DNA of 64,000 bases from Helianthus annuus (taxonomy: Eukaryota; Streptophyta; Magnoliopsida; Asterales; Asteraceae). Shown piece by piece: positions 10,365 through 22,994 of this stretch. Position 1 is the first letter of the stretch. Each line of letters begins with the position of its first letter. The notes under the pieces were generated by a model. It searched no databases. It was not told where the DNA came from and saw only the letters and a program-made list of their open reading frames with translations. The position numbers and the translations under genes were made by a program. The stretch is taken from the NCBI RefSeq assembly GCF_002127325.2, contig NC_035436.2, positions 26,542,354-26,606,353 of the forward strand. The letters are read 5' to 3'.

Positions 10365-13300
10365 TGTGACACCTGTGTCACCGCGACCATCAAACAAATA
10401 CCAAGCCGATGAAATGTTGTATTTCATACTTTGGATCTTGTATAAATATGTGTATGTTTTGCACATATCAATTATTGTTCAAATTCAAACCCTACATCGT
10501 TTTCTGGAGAATTATACGCAAACTGGTGCGTAAACGTACTCAGTTTAATGCGACAAATACTCCGGAACATCAACATATACTCAACATACCTTAAATAACC
10601 TTTACATAACTTAGAAATAGGCTTTGAAGGCTTTGGTATAGCAAAAACAAGTTAATTCGCTTACAGGGACTAAACTTGACAAACTGCGAAAGTATGCCAA
10701 TTTGAACTGTAACGAACATTCCGGAACATGTCCATAACTTAAACATACCATAAATATCCTTTACATAGCTTAGAAATAGGCTTTGAGAGGTTTGGTATGC
10801 TAAAACAAACTTTTGGATCATTCAGGGACTAAAAGTGTCAAAAAGTGCATAAGTTTGCACTTTCGCGCATAACTTACGTTCTGAATACATCCGGACATCC
10901 AAAAATTTATGTAAGCATCCTTATATTATGCCTTAGTGTTTGGCATGAGAAAAATCCATTCGTCGCGTCATTTGGATCGTCTTTCACGCTTATGCGCATT
11001 CCGTCGTAATTAAGCGAACATCGCGATCGTACGGCCAAACGAACCGACATCCGACATATTTTTGGGCATGTTTCATGTCCACAATGTTTAGGCATCATTT
11101 TAGGGCCTTAAAGATGGCTTTACAGGTCTTAGAAGGGCTGGAAATAGCTTAAACACGCAACAGGGACCAAAAGTGTAAATTCTGCAAGTGGTGCAGATCA
11201 GAGGGGCCAGGCGGCCCGCGTAAGGATTGCCCAAAACATGAGGCGGGCCGCGTGAACATGTCTGACAGAAGATTTTGCATTTAATGCAGAATCTGGCCTT
11301 TCGTTCGATCAAGAGGCGATGCCTTTTCACCCAATGAAGAGCCAAGGGTCAAGTTCACTGAACTTATCCACTTGGACACATGTACGCACGAGATCAAGGC
11401 ACGATATTCGATAAAACGATCCTAACGGTTCCACTTTTCCTATAAATACCCCCCCCCTTAGTGTAAAATTCACAAAATCAGATCTTAGAGCTCTAAGTTG
11501 AAACCATTGTTTCATACCTGAGCTATTTGGTCTTGATTAGCACTCGGGGACCCTCCGTAAGTCTTCTTTCGCTCTTTTATTCGCTTTTCGAGTCCGAAAG
11601 TCAACGTTTTGTTGACTTTCTGCATTGACCAGCTTATGGTCGATGCGAAGTTCATGGAACTTCATAACGTGAGCGTGATCACGATGGTTATAGTCCGTAG
11701 TGACTATACCTACTGATCACCACGTTATCTAGGCTCAGTGACGAGTCGTAGTTTCGACCAAAAATGTGCATTCTTGCATATTTTGTAACCAAACTACTCG
11801 TGGGCATCAAAGCCGTTTGTTTTGATGTCAAACCTGTTTTCAAACTTAGTTAAGCATGTTCTAACATGCTTAGCTCGTCACTTTTAGTTTAGTGCTTATA
11901 TAGGGTCGTAAGGTAAGCGATCTAAACAATCGCTTATGCTTTCGAACCCGACCCATTTGGTCGGTCATTAGGACCTGACCAAACACATTAGGTGACCATA
12001 GCTATAACCTTCCGAGGTTATACCTTGTGGTCACGATGTTAGGCGTTCCAGACGCGTTCTACGCGAACGACGCGTTAGGGTAGCGTAAGCTACCTAAACA
12101 GGTCGTGATGGACCGTAAGCACTTAGGTTAAGTTTCATTTTAGTATGTAGGCTTTGTTAAACCATATTACACGAGTCTCCATACTCGTTTGGTTTTCGAA
12201 CCCGCGTACTATCCGATCCTTCCGATTTGGTCCGGTATATTAACATAAGCTACCTATTAGGTGCCGTTGATATTCCGTGATCTTTAGCATTATCTGGTTA
12301 TTATACAAGGAACTCAAAGCAATCTCAGGTGAGTACATTGAACCCCATCTTTTACATGTTTTCGAGGAGTCAATGTGAGTACATTGAACCCTCTTTTACT
12401 GTTTTCCAAACTGTTTTGGGGTGAAACACATGTGCCTACTTGCTACTTTCATGCTTTCCTGTTTTCACATCATATACTTGCTATGTTCAATAGTACATAT
12501 ATAGTACATGATTTCATTGTGTTTATGCTATGTATGTCCATCGTGTGCATACTTAGCACAACACTTTACATTACATTTTCATGCTATGTATGCCCATTGT
12601 GTGCGTACTCAGTACATCGTTTTACATCACATGCTATGTATGCCCATTGTGTGCGTACTTAGTACATTGTTTTACATTACATGCTATGTATGCCCATTGT
12701 GTGCATACTTAGTACATTGTTGCACATTGCATTACTGTTGCATATGCTCATCCAGCATATGAACACATCACACTACATTTTGAACCGTTGTACTCTACAA
12801 TACATTTCATGCTACGTACGCCCATTGTGTGCATACGTAGTACATTGTTTCACATTGCATTACTGTTGCATATGCTCATCCAGCATATGAACACATTACA
12901 CTACATTTTGAACCGTTGTAACCATTTGACTATGTGAACCGTTTTAACCCTTCAATTTCATGAACCGTCTGTAACCATTGAACCGTGTAAACCAGTTGTA
13001 TCCGTTGACATGGATTACATTTGACAATAGACATTTGACTATACATGAACATTTCTACCGTTGTTAAACATTTCATCTTGATGGTTTGGTTTGAGTAAGT
13101 GATTTAAGTAACGAGGCATGTGTAATATGATACAAGCATGGTGGATACGCCGCTGGTACTTCCTATATATAAGTGTTTGTATGGTATTACATATCGTAGC
13201 GTTATTTGAATCATTTCAATTTGAAACATAGAACATTTTATACAAATAACACGCTTTTCACAAGACATTGATTTACAAACAACAAATCTTATACAAACTC

Positions 13301-13762
13301 TTTTTACATGGTTATTCAGTTAACCATGCATTGTTCTCTTATTTATACATATCATTTGATCTTACCGTTTTTCAAATGATTTACAAGACAAAGCAAAATA
13401 CGAGGTTCATGACTAAACATTTTCTCAAACTCAAGTCATGAATTCCGTTTTCACAAAACCAATGTATCTCACAGGCATTTTTATGCTGACGTACCTATTT
13501 TCACATGTGTTTTCAGGAGATGATGCATAGGACTTATCAAGACATACTTAGGCGGACCTGTGCCTTAGTGACTTAAAACGAGACAAGAACTAGTTAATTT
13601 ATGTTATATACACTTTGATTCTTGTTTAGACAATGTAAACCTTCATGTTTGATTTATAAAACGAAACTTCATTCGCCATGGATTTGAAACAATTGATTCT
13701 GTTACAACACTCCCCGACGTTTCCGCCACGTTTTGTATGTTCTACGTGGTCGGGGTGTGACA
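10365..13762 (+). repeat. Array LTR 2
   Basis: 3,398 bp, from TGTGACACCTGTGTCACC to GGGGTGTGACA. It is the shared central LTR of the array and agrees with LTR 3 at the positions where both differ from LTR 1. TATA box TATAAATA at 11441-11448; the 55-bp repeats are at about 12530-12895. Confidence 0.9.
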
Positions 13763-16069
13763 GAAAAGATGGTATCAGAGCCAATGGTTATAGGGAATTA
13801 GGTTATTAGTAATGCTTTGACCTAGTCTATAACCTTCCTAGGAACCTAACGCGAGTTTACTTGCGTTTAGTCACAAAACAATACCGTCACCTACCCTTGG
13901 GCAACGACCACAACAAGAACATAAATTTCAAAACCGCCTTGAAAGCTAATCATCTGTTCTAGGATGATTGATTACTAGGTTTTGAACCCTCTATTGTAAG
14001 GTTTTGAACCCTTTGTTATAAGGTTTTGAACCCCTTTGAATTTTCAAAACTCCCGTCAAAGTTTTGGGTCCTAAGTAGTGTGAACACGTGCGAACTGGAA
14101 GGGTGAATGCCTGTACCCTGAGTTTTCTGTCTAAGGTTAGAGTGTTCGTACAAATCCGCATAATCGGACCAGTCACTTTTACCTGGGAACTCTTGGGGTG
14201 AGTGTCCACTTATAGGCGAGCATGTCTTCGCAATACACTATGAGGATCTATTTGCTTTGATTCAGCCCTGGTGTTGTTTGTTTGCTTCATGATTCAAACA
14301 AGTGACCATCAACCGTGATTATGGTCAGTGATTGTAACATCCTATTCTTACCCAATACCATTTTATTTGTTTCCTTATGTATTGTTGTGTGATCCAAACT
14401 ATGTTATCCAAATCTTCGTAGAATCTTACATATCCGTGTGCAAGAGATTCATAGTAGGATGCCCAAAGGTATTACTTAAAATCCTCAATGGACTTCTATG
14501 TTATAGTTAAGTCCCTCGGATTATAAAGTACTACTTCATAATTAGACCCCTTGAGTGGTCTAGCTAAACAGATTCATCCAAAAATCTGGTTAGGGATATC
14601 ATGTGATGATATAGCTGAAAGGACTCCTTGGTGGCCTAACCAAGAGGATCCCCTGTCGATCTAGTTAAAAGGAACCGATGGAAGTCTAGTCACCCTCGTC
14701 ACAAGTTTGATATCCTTCCCCAAAACATTACAAAACAAACTGTGCGGACTGTGCAAGGGATTACGTAATTATGGATGCATACATAATTATGGAATTTAGT
14801 GCACAGAAATCACAGCAAGTTCTGTCATGTGTCTAGAGTTAACCCTATTCATTTCCAATTCTGATGAAGCATCCGTTGAGGAAAAATGAACTAGCTATTC
14901 ATTTTTCACTTCTGAAGAATATCCGTTGAGGAGATGAATATCCGTTTATCCTTCATTTCCAAATCTGAAGAATACCCGTCGAGGAAAATGACTCCGTTTG
15001 TTCATTTTCGTTCTGAAGATTTATCCGTTGAGGAAATGAATATCCGTTTATCCTTCATTTCCAAATCTGAAGAATACCCGTTGAAGATGACCCCGTTTGT
15101 TCATTTTCGTTTCTGAAGATTATCCGTTGAGGAAATGAATATCCGTTGTGTAATCCTTCATTTCCAACTCTGAGGAAGCAACCGTTGAAAATGACTCCGT
15201 TTGTTCATTTTCGTTTCTGAAGATTATCCGTTGAGGGAATGAATATCCGTTGTGAAATCCTTCATTTCCAACTCTGAGGAAGCAACCGTTGAAGATGATC
15301 CCGTTTGTTCATTTTCGTTTCTGAAGATTATCCGTTGAGGAAATGAATATCCGTTGTGTAATACTTCATTTCCAACTCTGAGGAAGCAACCGTTGAAGAT
15401 GACCCCGTTTGTTCATTTTCGTTTCTGAAGATTATCCGTTGAGGAAATGAATATCCGTTGTGTAATACTTCATTTCCAACTCTGAGGAAGCAACCGTTGA
15501 AGATGACCCCGTTTGTTCATTTTCGTTTCTGAAGGTTATCCGTTGAGGAAATGAATATCCGTTGTGTAATCCTTCATTTCCAACTCTGAGGAAGCAACCG
15601 TTGAAGATGACTCCGTTAGTTCATTTTCGTTTCTGAAGATTATCCGTTGAGGAGATGAATATCCGTTGTGTAATACTTCATTTCCAACTCTGAGGAAGCA
15701 ACCGTTGAAGATGACCCCGTTTGTTCATTTTCGTTTCTGAAGATTATCCGTTGAGGAAATGAATATCCGTTGTGTAATACTTCATTTCCAACTCTGAGGA
15801 AGCAACCGTTGAAGATGACCCCGTTTGTTCATTTTCGTTTCTAAAGATTATCCGTTGAGGAAATGAATATCCGTTGTGTAATCCTTCATTTCCAATTCTG
15901 ATGAAGCAACCATTGAAAATGACCCGTCTGTTCATTTTCGTTTCGGAAGAATGACCGTTAAGGAAGTGACAAGATATTGCCTTACATATCATTGGTGGTT
16001 ATTTGGCAAATTCACAAATAGACCCCTACGAATAAATTTCGGGACGAAATTTCCTAAAGTAGGGGAGAC
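13763..16069 (+). mobile_element. Internal region 2, non-coding
   Basis: 2,307 bp, the same length as internal region 1. I noticed only about three substitutions between them (two near 13885, one near 15299). The primer binding site TGGTATCAGAGCCAATGG is at 13770-13787, the 104-bp minisatellite at about 14845-15955, the inverted repeat at 16034-16052 and the polypurine tract at 16056-16069. Confidence 0.85.
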
Positions 16070-19000
16070 TGTGACACCTGTGTCACCGCGACCATCAAAC
16101 AAATACCAAGCCGATGAAATGTTGTATTTCATACTTTGGATCTTGTATAAATATGTGTATGTTTTGCACATATCAATTATTGTTCAAATTCAAACCCTAC
16201 ATCGTTTTCTGGAGAATTATACGCAAACTGGTGCGTAAACGTACTCAGTTTAATGCGACAAATACTCCGGAACATCAACATATACTCAACATACCTTAAA
16301 TAACCTTTACATAACTTAGAAATAGGCTTTGAAGGCTTTGGTATAGCAAAAACAAGTTAATTCGCTTACAGGGACTAAACTTGACAAACTGCGAAAGTAT
16401 GCCAATTTGAACTGTAACGAACATTCCGGAACATGTCCATAACTTAAACATACCATAAATATCCTTTACATAGCTTAGAAATAGGCTTTGAGAGGTTTGG
16501 TATGCTAAAACAAACTTTTGGATCATTCAGGGACTAAAAGTGTCAAAAAGTGCATAAGTTTGCACTTTCGCGCATAACTTACGTTCTGAATACATCGGGA
16601 CATCCAAAAATTTATGTAAGCATCCTTATATTATGCCTTAGTGTTTGGCATGAGAAAAATCCATTTGTCGCGTCATTTGGATCGTCTTTCACGCTTATGC
16701 GCATTCCGTCGTAATTAAGCGAACATCGCGATCGTACGGCCAAACGAACCGACATCCGACATATTTTTGGGCATGTTTCATGTCCACAATGTTTAGGCAT
16801 CATTTTAGGGCCTTAAAGATGGCTTTACAGGTCTTAGAAGGGCTGGAAATAGCTTAAACACGCAACAGGGACCAAAAGTGTAAATTCTGCAAGTGGTGCA
16901 GATCAGAGGGGCCAGGCGGCCCGTGTAAGGATTGCCCAAAACATGAGGCGGGCCGCGTGAACATGTCTGACAGAAGATTTTGCATTTAATGCAGAATCTG
17001 GCCTTTCGTTCGATCAAGAGGCGATGCCTTTTCACCCAATGAAGAGCCAAGGGTCAAGTTCACTGAACTTATCCACTTGGACACATGTACGCACGAGATC
17101 AAGGCACGATATTCGATAAAACGATCCTAACGGTTCCACTTTTCCTATAAATACCCCCCCCCCCTTAGTGTAAAATTCACAAAATCAGATCTTAGAGCTC
17201 TAAGTTGAAACCATTGTTTCATACCTGAGCTATTTGGTCTTGATTAGCACTCGGGGACCCTCCGTAAGTCTTCTTTCGCTCTTTTATTCGCTTTTCGAGT
17301 CCGAAAGTCAACGTTTTGTTGACTTTCTGCATTGACCAGCTTATGGTCGATGCGAAGTTCATGGAACTTCATAACGTGAGCGTGATCACGATGGTTATAG
17401 TCCGTAGTGACTATACCTACTGATCACCACGTTATCTAGGCTCAGTGACGAGTCGTAGTTTCGACCAAAAATGTGCATTCTTGCATATTTTGTAACCAAA
17501 CTACTCGTGGGCATCAAAGCCGTTTGTTTTGATGTCAAACCTGTTTTCAAACTTAGTTAAGCATGTTCTAACATGCTTAGCTCGTCACTTTTAGTTTAGT
17601 GCTTATATAGGGTCGTAAGGTAAGCGATCTAAACAATCGCTTATGCTTTCGAACCCGACCCATTTGGTCGGTCATTAGGACCTGACCAAACACATTAGGT
17701 GACCATAGCTATAACCTTCCGAGGTTATACCTTGTGGTCACGATGTTAGGCGTTCCAGACGCGTTCTACGCGAACGACGCGTTAGGGTAGCGTAAGCTAC
17801 CTAAACAGGTCGTGATGGACCGTAAGCACTTAGGTTAAGTTTCATTTTAGTATGTAGGCTTTGTTAAACCATATTACACGAGTCTCCATACTCGTTTGGT
17901 TTTCGAACCCGCGTACTATCCGATCCTTCCGATTTGGTCCGGTATATTAACATAAGCTACCTATTAGGTGCCGTTGATATTCCGTGATCTTTAGCATTAT
18001 CTGGTTATTATACAAGGAACTCAAAGCAATCTCAGGTGAGTACATTGAACCCCATCTTTTACATGTTTTCGAGGAGTCAATGTGAGTACATTGAACCCTC
18101 TTTTACTGTTTTCCAAACTGTTTTGGGGTGAAACACATGTGCCTACTTGCTACTTTCATGCTTTCCTGTTTTCACATCATATACTTGCTATGTTCAATAG
18201 TACATATATAGTACATGATTTCATTGTGTTTATGCTATGTATGTCCATCGTGTGCATACTTAGCACAACACTTTACATTACATTTTCATGCTATGTATGC
18301 CCATTGTGTGCGTACTCAGTACATCGTTTTACATCACATGCTATGTATGCCCATTGTGTGCGTACTTAGTACATTGTTTTACATTACATGCTATGTATGC
18401 CCATTGTGTGCATACTTAGTACATTGTTGCACATTGCATTACTGTTGCATATGCTCATCCAGCATATGAACACATCACACTACATTTTGAACCGTTGTAC
18501 TCTACAATACATTTCATGCTACGTACGCCCATTGTGTGCATACGTAGTACATTGTTTCACATTGCATTACTGTTGCATATGCTCATCCAGCATATGAACA
18601 CATTACACTACATTTTGAACCGTTGTAACCATTTGACTATGTGAACCGTTTTAACCCTTCAATTTCATGAACCGTCTGTAACCATTGAACCGTGTAAACC
18701 AGTTGTATCCGTTGACATGGATTACATTTGACAATAGACATTTGACTATACATGAACATTTCTACCGTTGTTAAACATTTCATCTTGATGGTTTGGTTTG
18801 AGTAAGTGATTTAAGTAACGAGGCATGTGTAATATGATACAAGCATGGTGGATACGCCGCTGGTACTTCCTATATATAAGTGTTTGTATGGTATTACATA
18901 TCGTAGCGTTATTTGAATCATTTCAATTTGAAACATAGAACATTTTATACAAATAACACGCTTTTCACAAGACATTGATTTACAAACAACAAATCTTATA

Positions 19001-19469
19001 CAAACTCTTTTTACATGGTTATTCAGTTAACCATGCATTGTTCTCTTATTTATACATATCATTTGATCTTACCGTTTTTCAAATGATTTACAAGACAAAG
19101 CAAAATACGAGGTTCATGACTAAACATTTTCTCAAACTCAAGTCATGAATTCCGTTTTCACAAAACCAATGTATCTCACAGGCATTTTTATGCTGACGTA
19201 CCTATTTTCACATGTGTTTTCAGGAGATGATGCATAGGACTTATCAAGACATACTTAGGCGGACCTGTGCCTTAGTGACTTAAAACGAGACAAGAACTAG
19301 TTAATTTATGTTATATACACTTTGATTCTTGTTTAGACAATGTAAACCTTCATGTTTGATTTATAAAACGAAACTTCATTCGCCATGGATTTGAAACAAT
19401 TGATTCTGTTACAACACTCCCCGACGTTTCCGCCACGTTTTGTATGTTCTACGTGGTCGGGGTGTGACA
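16070..19469 (+). repeat. Array LTR 3
   Basis: 3,400 bp, the right-hand end of the array, followed directly by a C run. It has private substitutions near 16596, 16665 and 16924 relative to LTR 2. TATA box TATAAATA at 17146-17153; 55-bp repeats at about 18237-18602. Confidence 0.9.
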
Positions 19470-19599
19470 CCCCCCATTTTTTAAACGTTAATAACTCTTT
19501 CATACGACATTATTTTTTTATAAAAATTGCACCAAAAAAACGAGCGTTTTTTTTATCTTTAAAACGAGTATATTATTGCTATATTTTCAAAAAAAAATT

Positions 19600-20245
19600 T
19601 AAAAACCCAGTTGCGTAAAACGCAATAGAAAAACCCTCAGTTACGTAAAACGCAATGAAAAAAAAACCTAAAAAATGACATTTTTCTAAAATGCAATGCA
19701 CCAAAAACACAATGAAATGTCTTATTTGTAAAACGCAATGGCCAGAAAACATAAAGAAATGTCTTAGTTCTAAAACATAATAGCTTAAAAATACATAAAA
19801 AATATGTTTTACCTAAAACGCAATGCACCAAAAACACAAACAAATGTCTTATTTAAAACACAATAGCTAGAAAACACTTAAAATGTCTGTTTTCTAAAAC
19901 GCAATGGACTGAAAACACATAAAAATGTGTTTTACCTAAAACGCAATGCACCAAAAACACAAAGAAATGTCTTATTTATAAAACGCAATGGCCAGAAAAC
20001 ACTTAAAAATGTCTCATTTCTAAAACGCAATGGCCTAAAAAAACAAAAGAAAATGTTCTCTGTAAAACGCAATGGACTAAAAACACCTAAAAATGTGTTT
20101 TACCTAAAACGCAATGACTAAAAACACTTCAAAAATGTGTTTTACCTTAAACGCAATGACTAAAGACACTTAAAAATGTGTTTTTTCTAAAAGCAATAGC
20201 CAGAAAACACATAAAACTCTCTTATTCCTAAAACGCAATGCACAC
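19600..20245 (+). repeat. 41-bp minisatellite with AAAACGCAATG core
   Basis: The core AAAACGCAATG and close variants recur about every 41 bp (for example near 19894, 19937, 19979, 20021, 20062, 20103 and 20144), about 15 units. They are separated by CCAGAAAACAC...AAATGT spacers. It lies inside the Mutator-like element. Short frames on both strands here are repeat artefacts. Confidence 0.85.
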
Positions 20246-20904
20246 ATAAAACTGTCTGTGAACTGTTTGTGAATTGTCTGTGAACTGTCTGAATTGTCTA
20301 CGAATTACTGTCTTCGAAATGAGCTAATTTTTCTGCCCCTTGGACCCCGCCAGGGGCTACCGCCCCTGGGACCCCGCTACCAGGGGTTGCCACCCCCGGA
20401 CCCCCGCCAAGATCGTAAAACGCAATGACTAAATCAAAAACCCAGATCGTGAAAATGTAATTAAAGAATTTCTTACATGGATTGAAGCCGATTTCTTCAT
20501 CAATTGATGAAATTTGAATGATAGAAACACTTATCAGCGATTAAATCGAATGGATCGAGTGACTATCTTCAAAATCACGGGAAAAAATGAGATTTTGAAT
20601 AAAATTAAACTGGGTTTTCTTCCAAAAAAACTGAAGAACACGTTGATCGGGTGTTTGAATCATTGATTGATGGCGAAAATCGCACTATAATGTAGTGATT
20701 ATTGAGATAGTAAGTGAAGAAAAGGTTGGAGATGGTGGGTTTTGAAAATGGCGGGTTTTGAAGTAACTGGGGAGAAGAAGGAAGAAGGAAGGATGAGATT
20801 GACTAAAATACCCTTTCTCTTTATTTTAAAATTTACCACATGTCATAATCCTATAGCTTCCTATCCTTCCTAGTCAAAATAAACTTTCTATTTGATCTTT
20901 TCCC
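20246..20904. other. Right part of the Mutator-like element, no gene
   Basis: Contains a GC-rich patch with repeated CCCCGCCAGGGGC-like motifs (20335-20412), then AT-rich unique sequence and finally the right inverted arm, which ends CTATTTGATCTTTTCCC at 20904. No coding frame was recognised. Confidence 0.6.
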
Positions 20905-20981
20905 ATATTTCTAATTAAAAATGTTCCTCTATTAAAAACTTACAAAAATAAACCAATTACATTAATAATAAGTATAGTAAA
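20905..20981 (+). repeat. Copia-associated segment, copy A part 2
   Basis: A 77-bp island between the Mutator-like element and the Helitron. It matches 55327-55403 closely (TTAAAAATGTTCCTC, ACATTAATAATAA), which proves that the two flanking elements inserted independently into one ancestral sequence. Confidence 0.75.
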
Positions 20982-21233
20982 TCTATATATATTAATAAAT
21001 GAGATGATGTGGGTTATGTGTTCTTGAATGGTGAAGCCATTTTGATGATGTGGCATCTATTTGTTTATTGGAGTTTGATTTTGGGAGGGAATCATTCTAA
21101 AATACACACTCTTTTTTTTTGCACACGGGATCCGAACTAGATTTGGGTGACCCATAAGTAAAAATGGATCCTATATATTGTTTTTAACAAACCACAATAC
21201 TTCATAACCTCATTTCTCTAAACCCTAGCCACC

Positions 21234-21326
21234 ATGTTCCTCCTTCTTCCTTACGATTCAATTCAAAATGTTCCTCCTTCTTCTTCATTGTTGTTCTACG
21301 ATTCAAACTCTACAATCGATCGGTAT
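21234..21326 (+). CDS. Possible first exon of B3 gene 1 (uncertain)
   Basis: An ATG in a fair context (CTAGCCACCATG) opens a frame MFLLLPYDSIQNVPPSS... that ends at a donor-like CGATCG|GTATGT. It precedes the long T-rich, intron-like stretch upstream of B3 gene 1. There is no recognised domain, and the link to the downstream exons is a guess. Confidence 0.25.
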
Positions 21327-21475
21327 GTATTAATCATTTTGATATATGTTATTTGATTGTTAATTTCATCCATCTTTGTTGGTTTATCCCGTCTTTATTA
21401 TTAATGTTGGTTATATGGTTTTTTCACATATAATCGGCGATTCCTTAATGTAAGCCATTGAACATTTTAATTTTT

Positions 21476-22960
21476 TTTGTTGATTTTGTTTTTCATGTGA
21501 ATCCCTAACTCTGTGATTACAATCCGAATCTCATCATTCGTTAAACAACAAAGGTTAGTTAAATGTTATAGTTCTTTAATCTTTTTTAAGTTTGTGATAT
21601 TTGATTTTATCCTTTCTGTTCAGTTTTTTTTAATTAGTAATATATGTTCTGAATGTTTTATTGTTTGTATTTTCTCATGGTGAATCCTTCAATCTTTTGT
21701 GAAATTCGGACTCGGACTTTTCGTCCACCAAAACAGGTTAGTTAGATGTTCTTTGTATTGTTTGTTTTTTGATATGTAAATTCTTTCTTTTTCTTAGTAA
21801 ATTTTGTGTTTAGTGTTAATTTGAAACTTTATGTGATTATGGTTTGAAGTTCATATGTTTTTTTTTTTTTTTGGCAGTTATCATTTTTTCAATTTAGCTT
21901 TAAAGATACCTTTAATTTCTCAATAAAGTTGTTTTTTGTTTCTATAAACATATTACTTTTTAAGGTTAATTTTTGTATTTGGAATTATAACTCGGTTTCT
22001 GTAATTAGACATTGTTTCTATAAACAGATTACGTTTTTTTGTTAGTAATAAATTTTGTATTGTATTAATTACCAATCCATTAAAGATTTTGTTTATTTTA
22101 TTTTATTTTATTTATGGTCTGATATGTTTTTCCGGAATATTGATTTTGTTTCTATAAATAAATTGTTTCTATATTAGATTATTATGTATTGTAAGTGTTT
22201 AATCCCAATTTTTGAAGATTTCTCTGTATTTTTTGTGTTGTTCTTAATGATATACATTATCCGATTTAATCACTGTTTTTTGCAAACAATATCAAGATCG
22301 GAGGTTTGTTATCATCATCTACATTCTCTGATTTATGTAATATCTATGAACGTTAATCATGTCTTGGGCATTTATCAAACTTATTGATTTTGGTTTATTT
22401 TGATTTTCATGTGAATCCCTAAATCTTGGATAACAATCGGACAAACGATCATTGGACAAACAACAGAGGTTAGTTGAATGTTATAGTTGTTTTCTCTTTT
22501 TTTAAGTTTGTAATATTTGATTTTATCCTTTCTGTTCGTTTTTTTTTTTCAAAAATTAATAATATATGTTCTGAATGATTTATGGTTTGTTTTCTCATGG
22601 TGAACCCTCCATCTTTTGTGACAATCGAACTCGGAGTGTTCGTCAACCAAAACAGGTTAGTTCAATTTTCTTGGTGTTGTTTGTTTATTGATATCTATAG
22701 TCTATGGTTTCAAGTTTTGTCTTTATGCTTTATTTTGAAAGTTTATGTGATTATCTTTTGAAGTTCATATGGTTTGTTTTATCAATTATATTTTTTTCTA
22801 TTTAGTTAGCTGTTAATTCTTTAAGGATACCTTTAATTTATTTTTAAAGTTTTTTTGTTTCTATAAACAAATTACTCTTTTAAGTTTATTTTTTTGTATT
22901 CGGAATTATTATTCGGTTTTTGTAAATAGACATTCTTTCTATAAATAGATTACCGTTATA
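21476..22960 (+). repeat. Diverged direct duplication inside the Helitron (~900 bp offset)
   Basis: About 21476-22060 and 22385-22965 share ordered blocks: TTTCATGTGAATCCCTAA, AACAA(C/A)AGAGGTTAGTT-like, TTTGATTTTATCCTTTCTGTTC, AATATATGTTCTGAATG, CTCATGGTGAA.CCT, CAAAACAGGTTAGTT and GTTTCTATAAACA. In both copies CAAAACAG|GTTAGT looks like an exon end, so the duplication may have doubled a small 5' exon and its intron. No long coding frame is present. Confidence 0.7.
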
Positions 22961-22994
22961 TTTTTTAAAAACATTGATTACTTCCTTTGTAGTT

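Larger units (their letters stand above)
4657..19469 (+). mobile_element. Tandem LTR retrotransposon array: LTR-int-LTR-int-LTR
   Basis: Three near-identical 3.4-kb LTRs alternate with two near-identical 2.3-kb internal regions, repeat period 5,708 and 5,705 bp. Both junctions have a tRNA-Met primer binding site after the LTR and a polypurine tract before the next LTR, so all parts are in element order. The array ends are flanked by C runs that allow a 5-bp CCCCC target duplication (4652-4656 and 19470-19474). The internal regions carry no gag or pol, only short frames from a minisatellite, so this is a non-autonomous, LARD-like family that depended on proteins made elsewhere. The structure is what unequal recombination between the LTRs of one insertion gives. 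An assembly artefact cannot be excluded. Confidence 0.9.
4465..20904. mobile_element. Non-autonomous Mutator-like element, split by an LTR array
   Basis: The 10-bp sequence ATATTTCTAA flanks the unit at 4455-4464 and 20905-20914. The homologous place at 55327-55336 (ATATTCCTAA) has one copy and no insertion, so the ends are placed to the base. Terminal inverted repeats start GGGTGGAGATACAATAGGAAG on the left and GGGAAAAGATCAAATAGAAAG on the right (reverse-complemented). Similarity continues through GGAAGGCTAGGAAG and CTAGTCAATC, suggesting arms of about 150-190 bp. A 9-11-bp target duplication and long arms fit Mutator-like elements. Without the LTR array the element would be about 1.6 kb with no transposase; its interior is an AAAACGCAATG minisatellite. 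Confidence 0.75.

Noticed and set aside
19637..20121. Open frames on both strands over the AAAACGCAATG repeat (repeated KRNGLK-like units)
   Set aside because: Repeat artefact: a 41-42-bp unit keeps frames open by chance.
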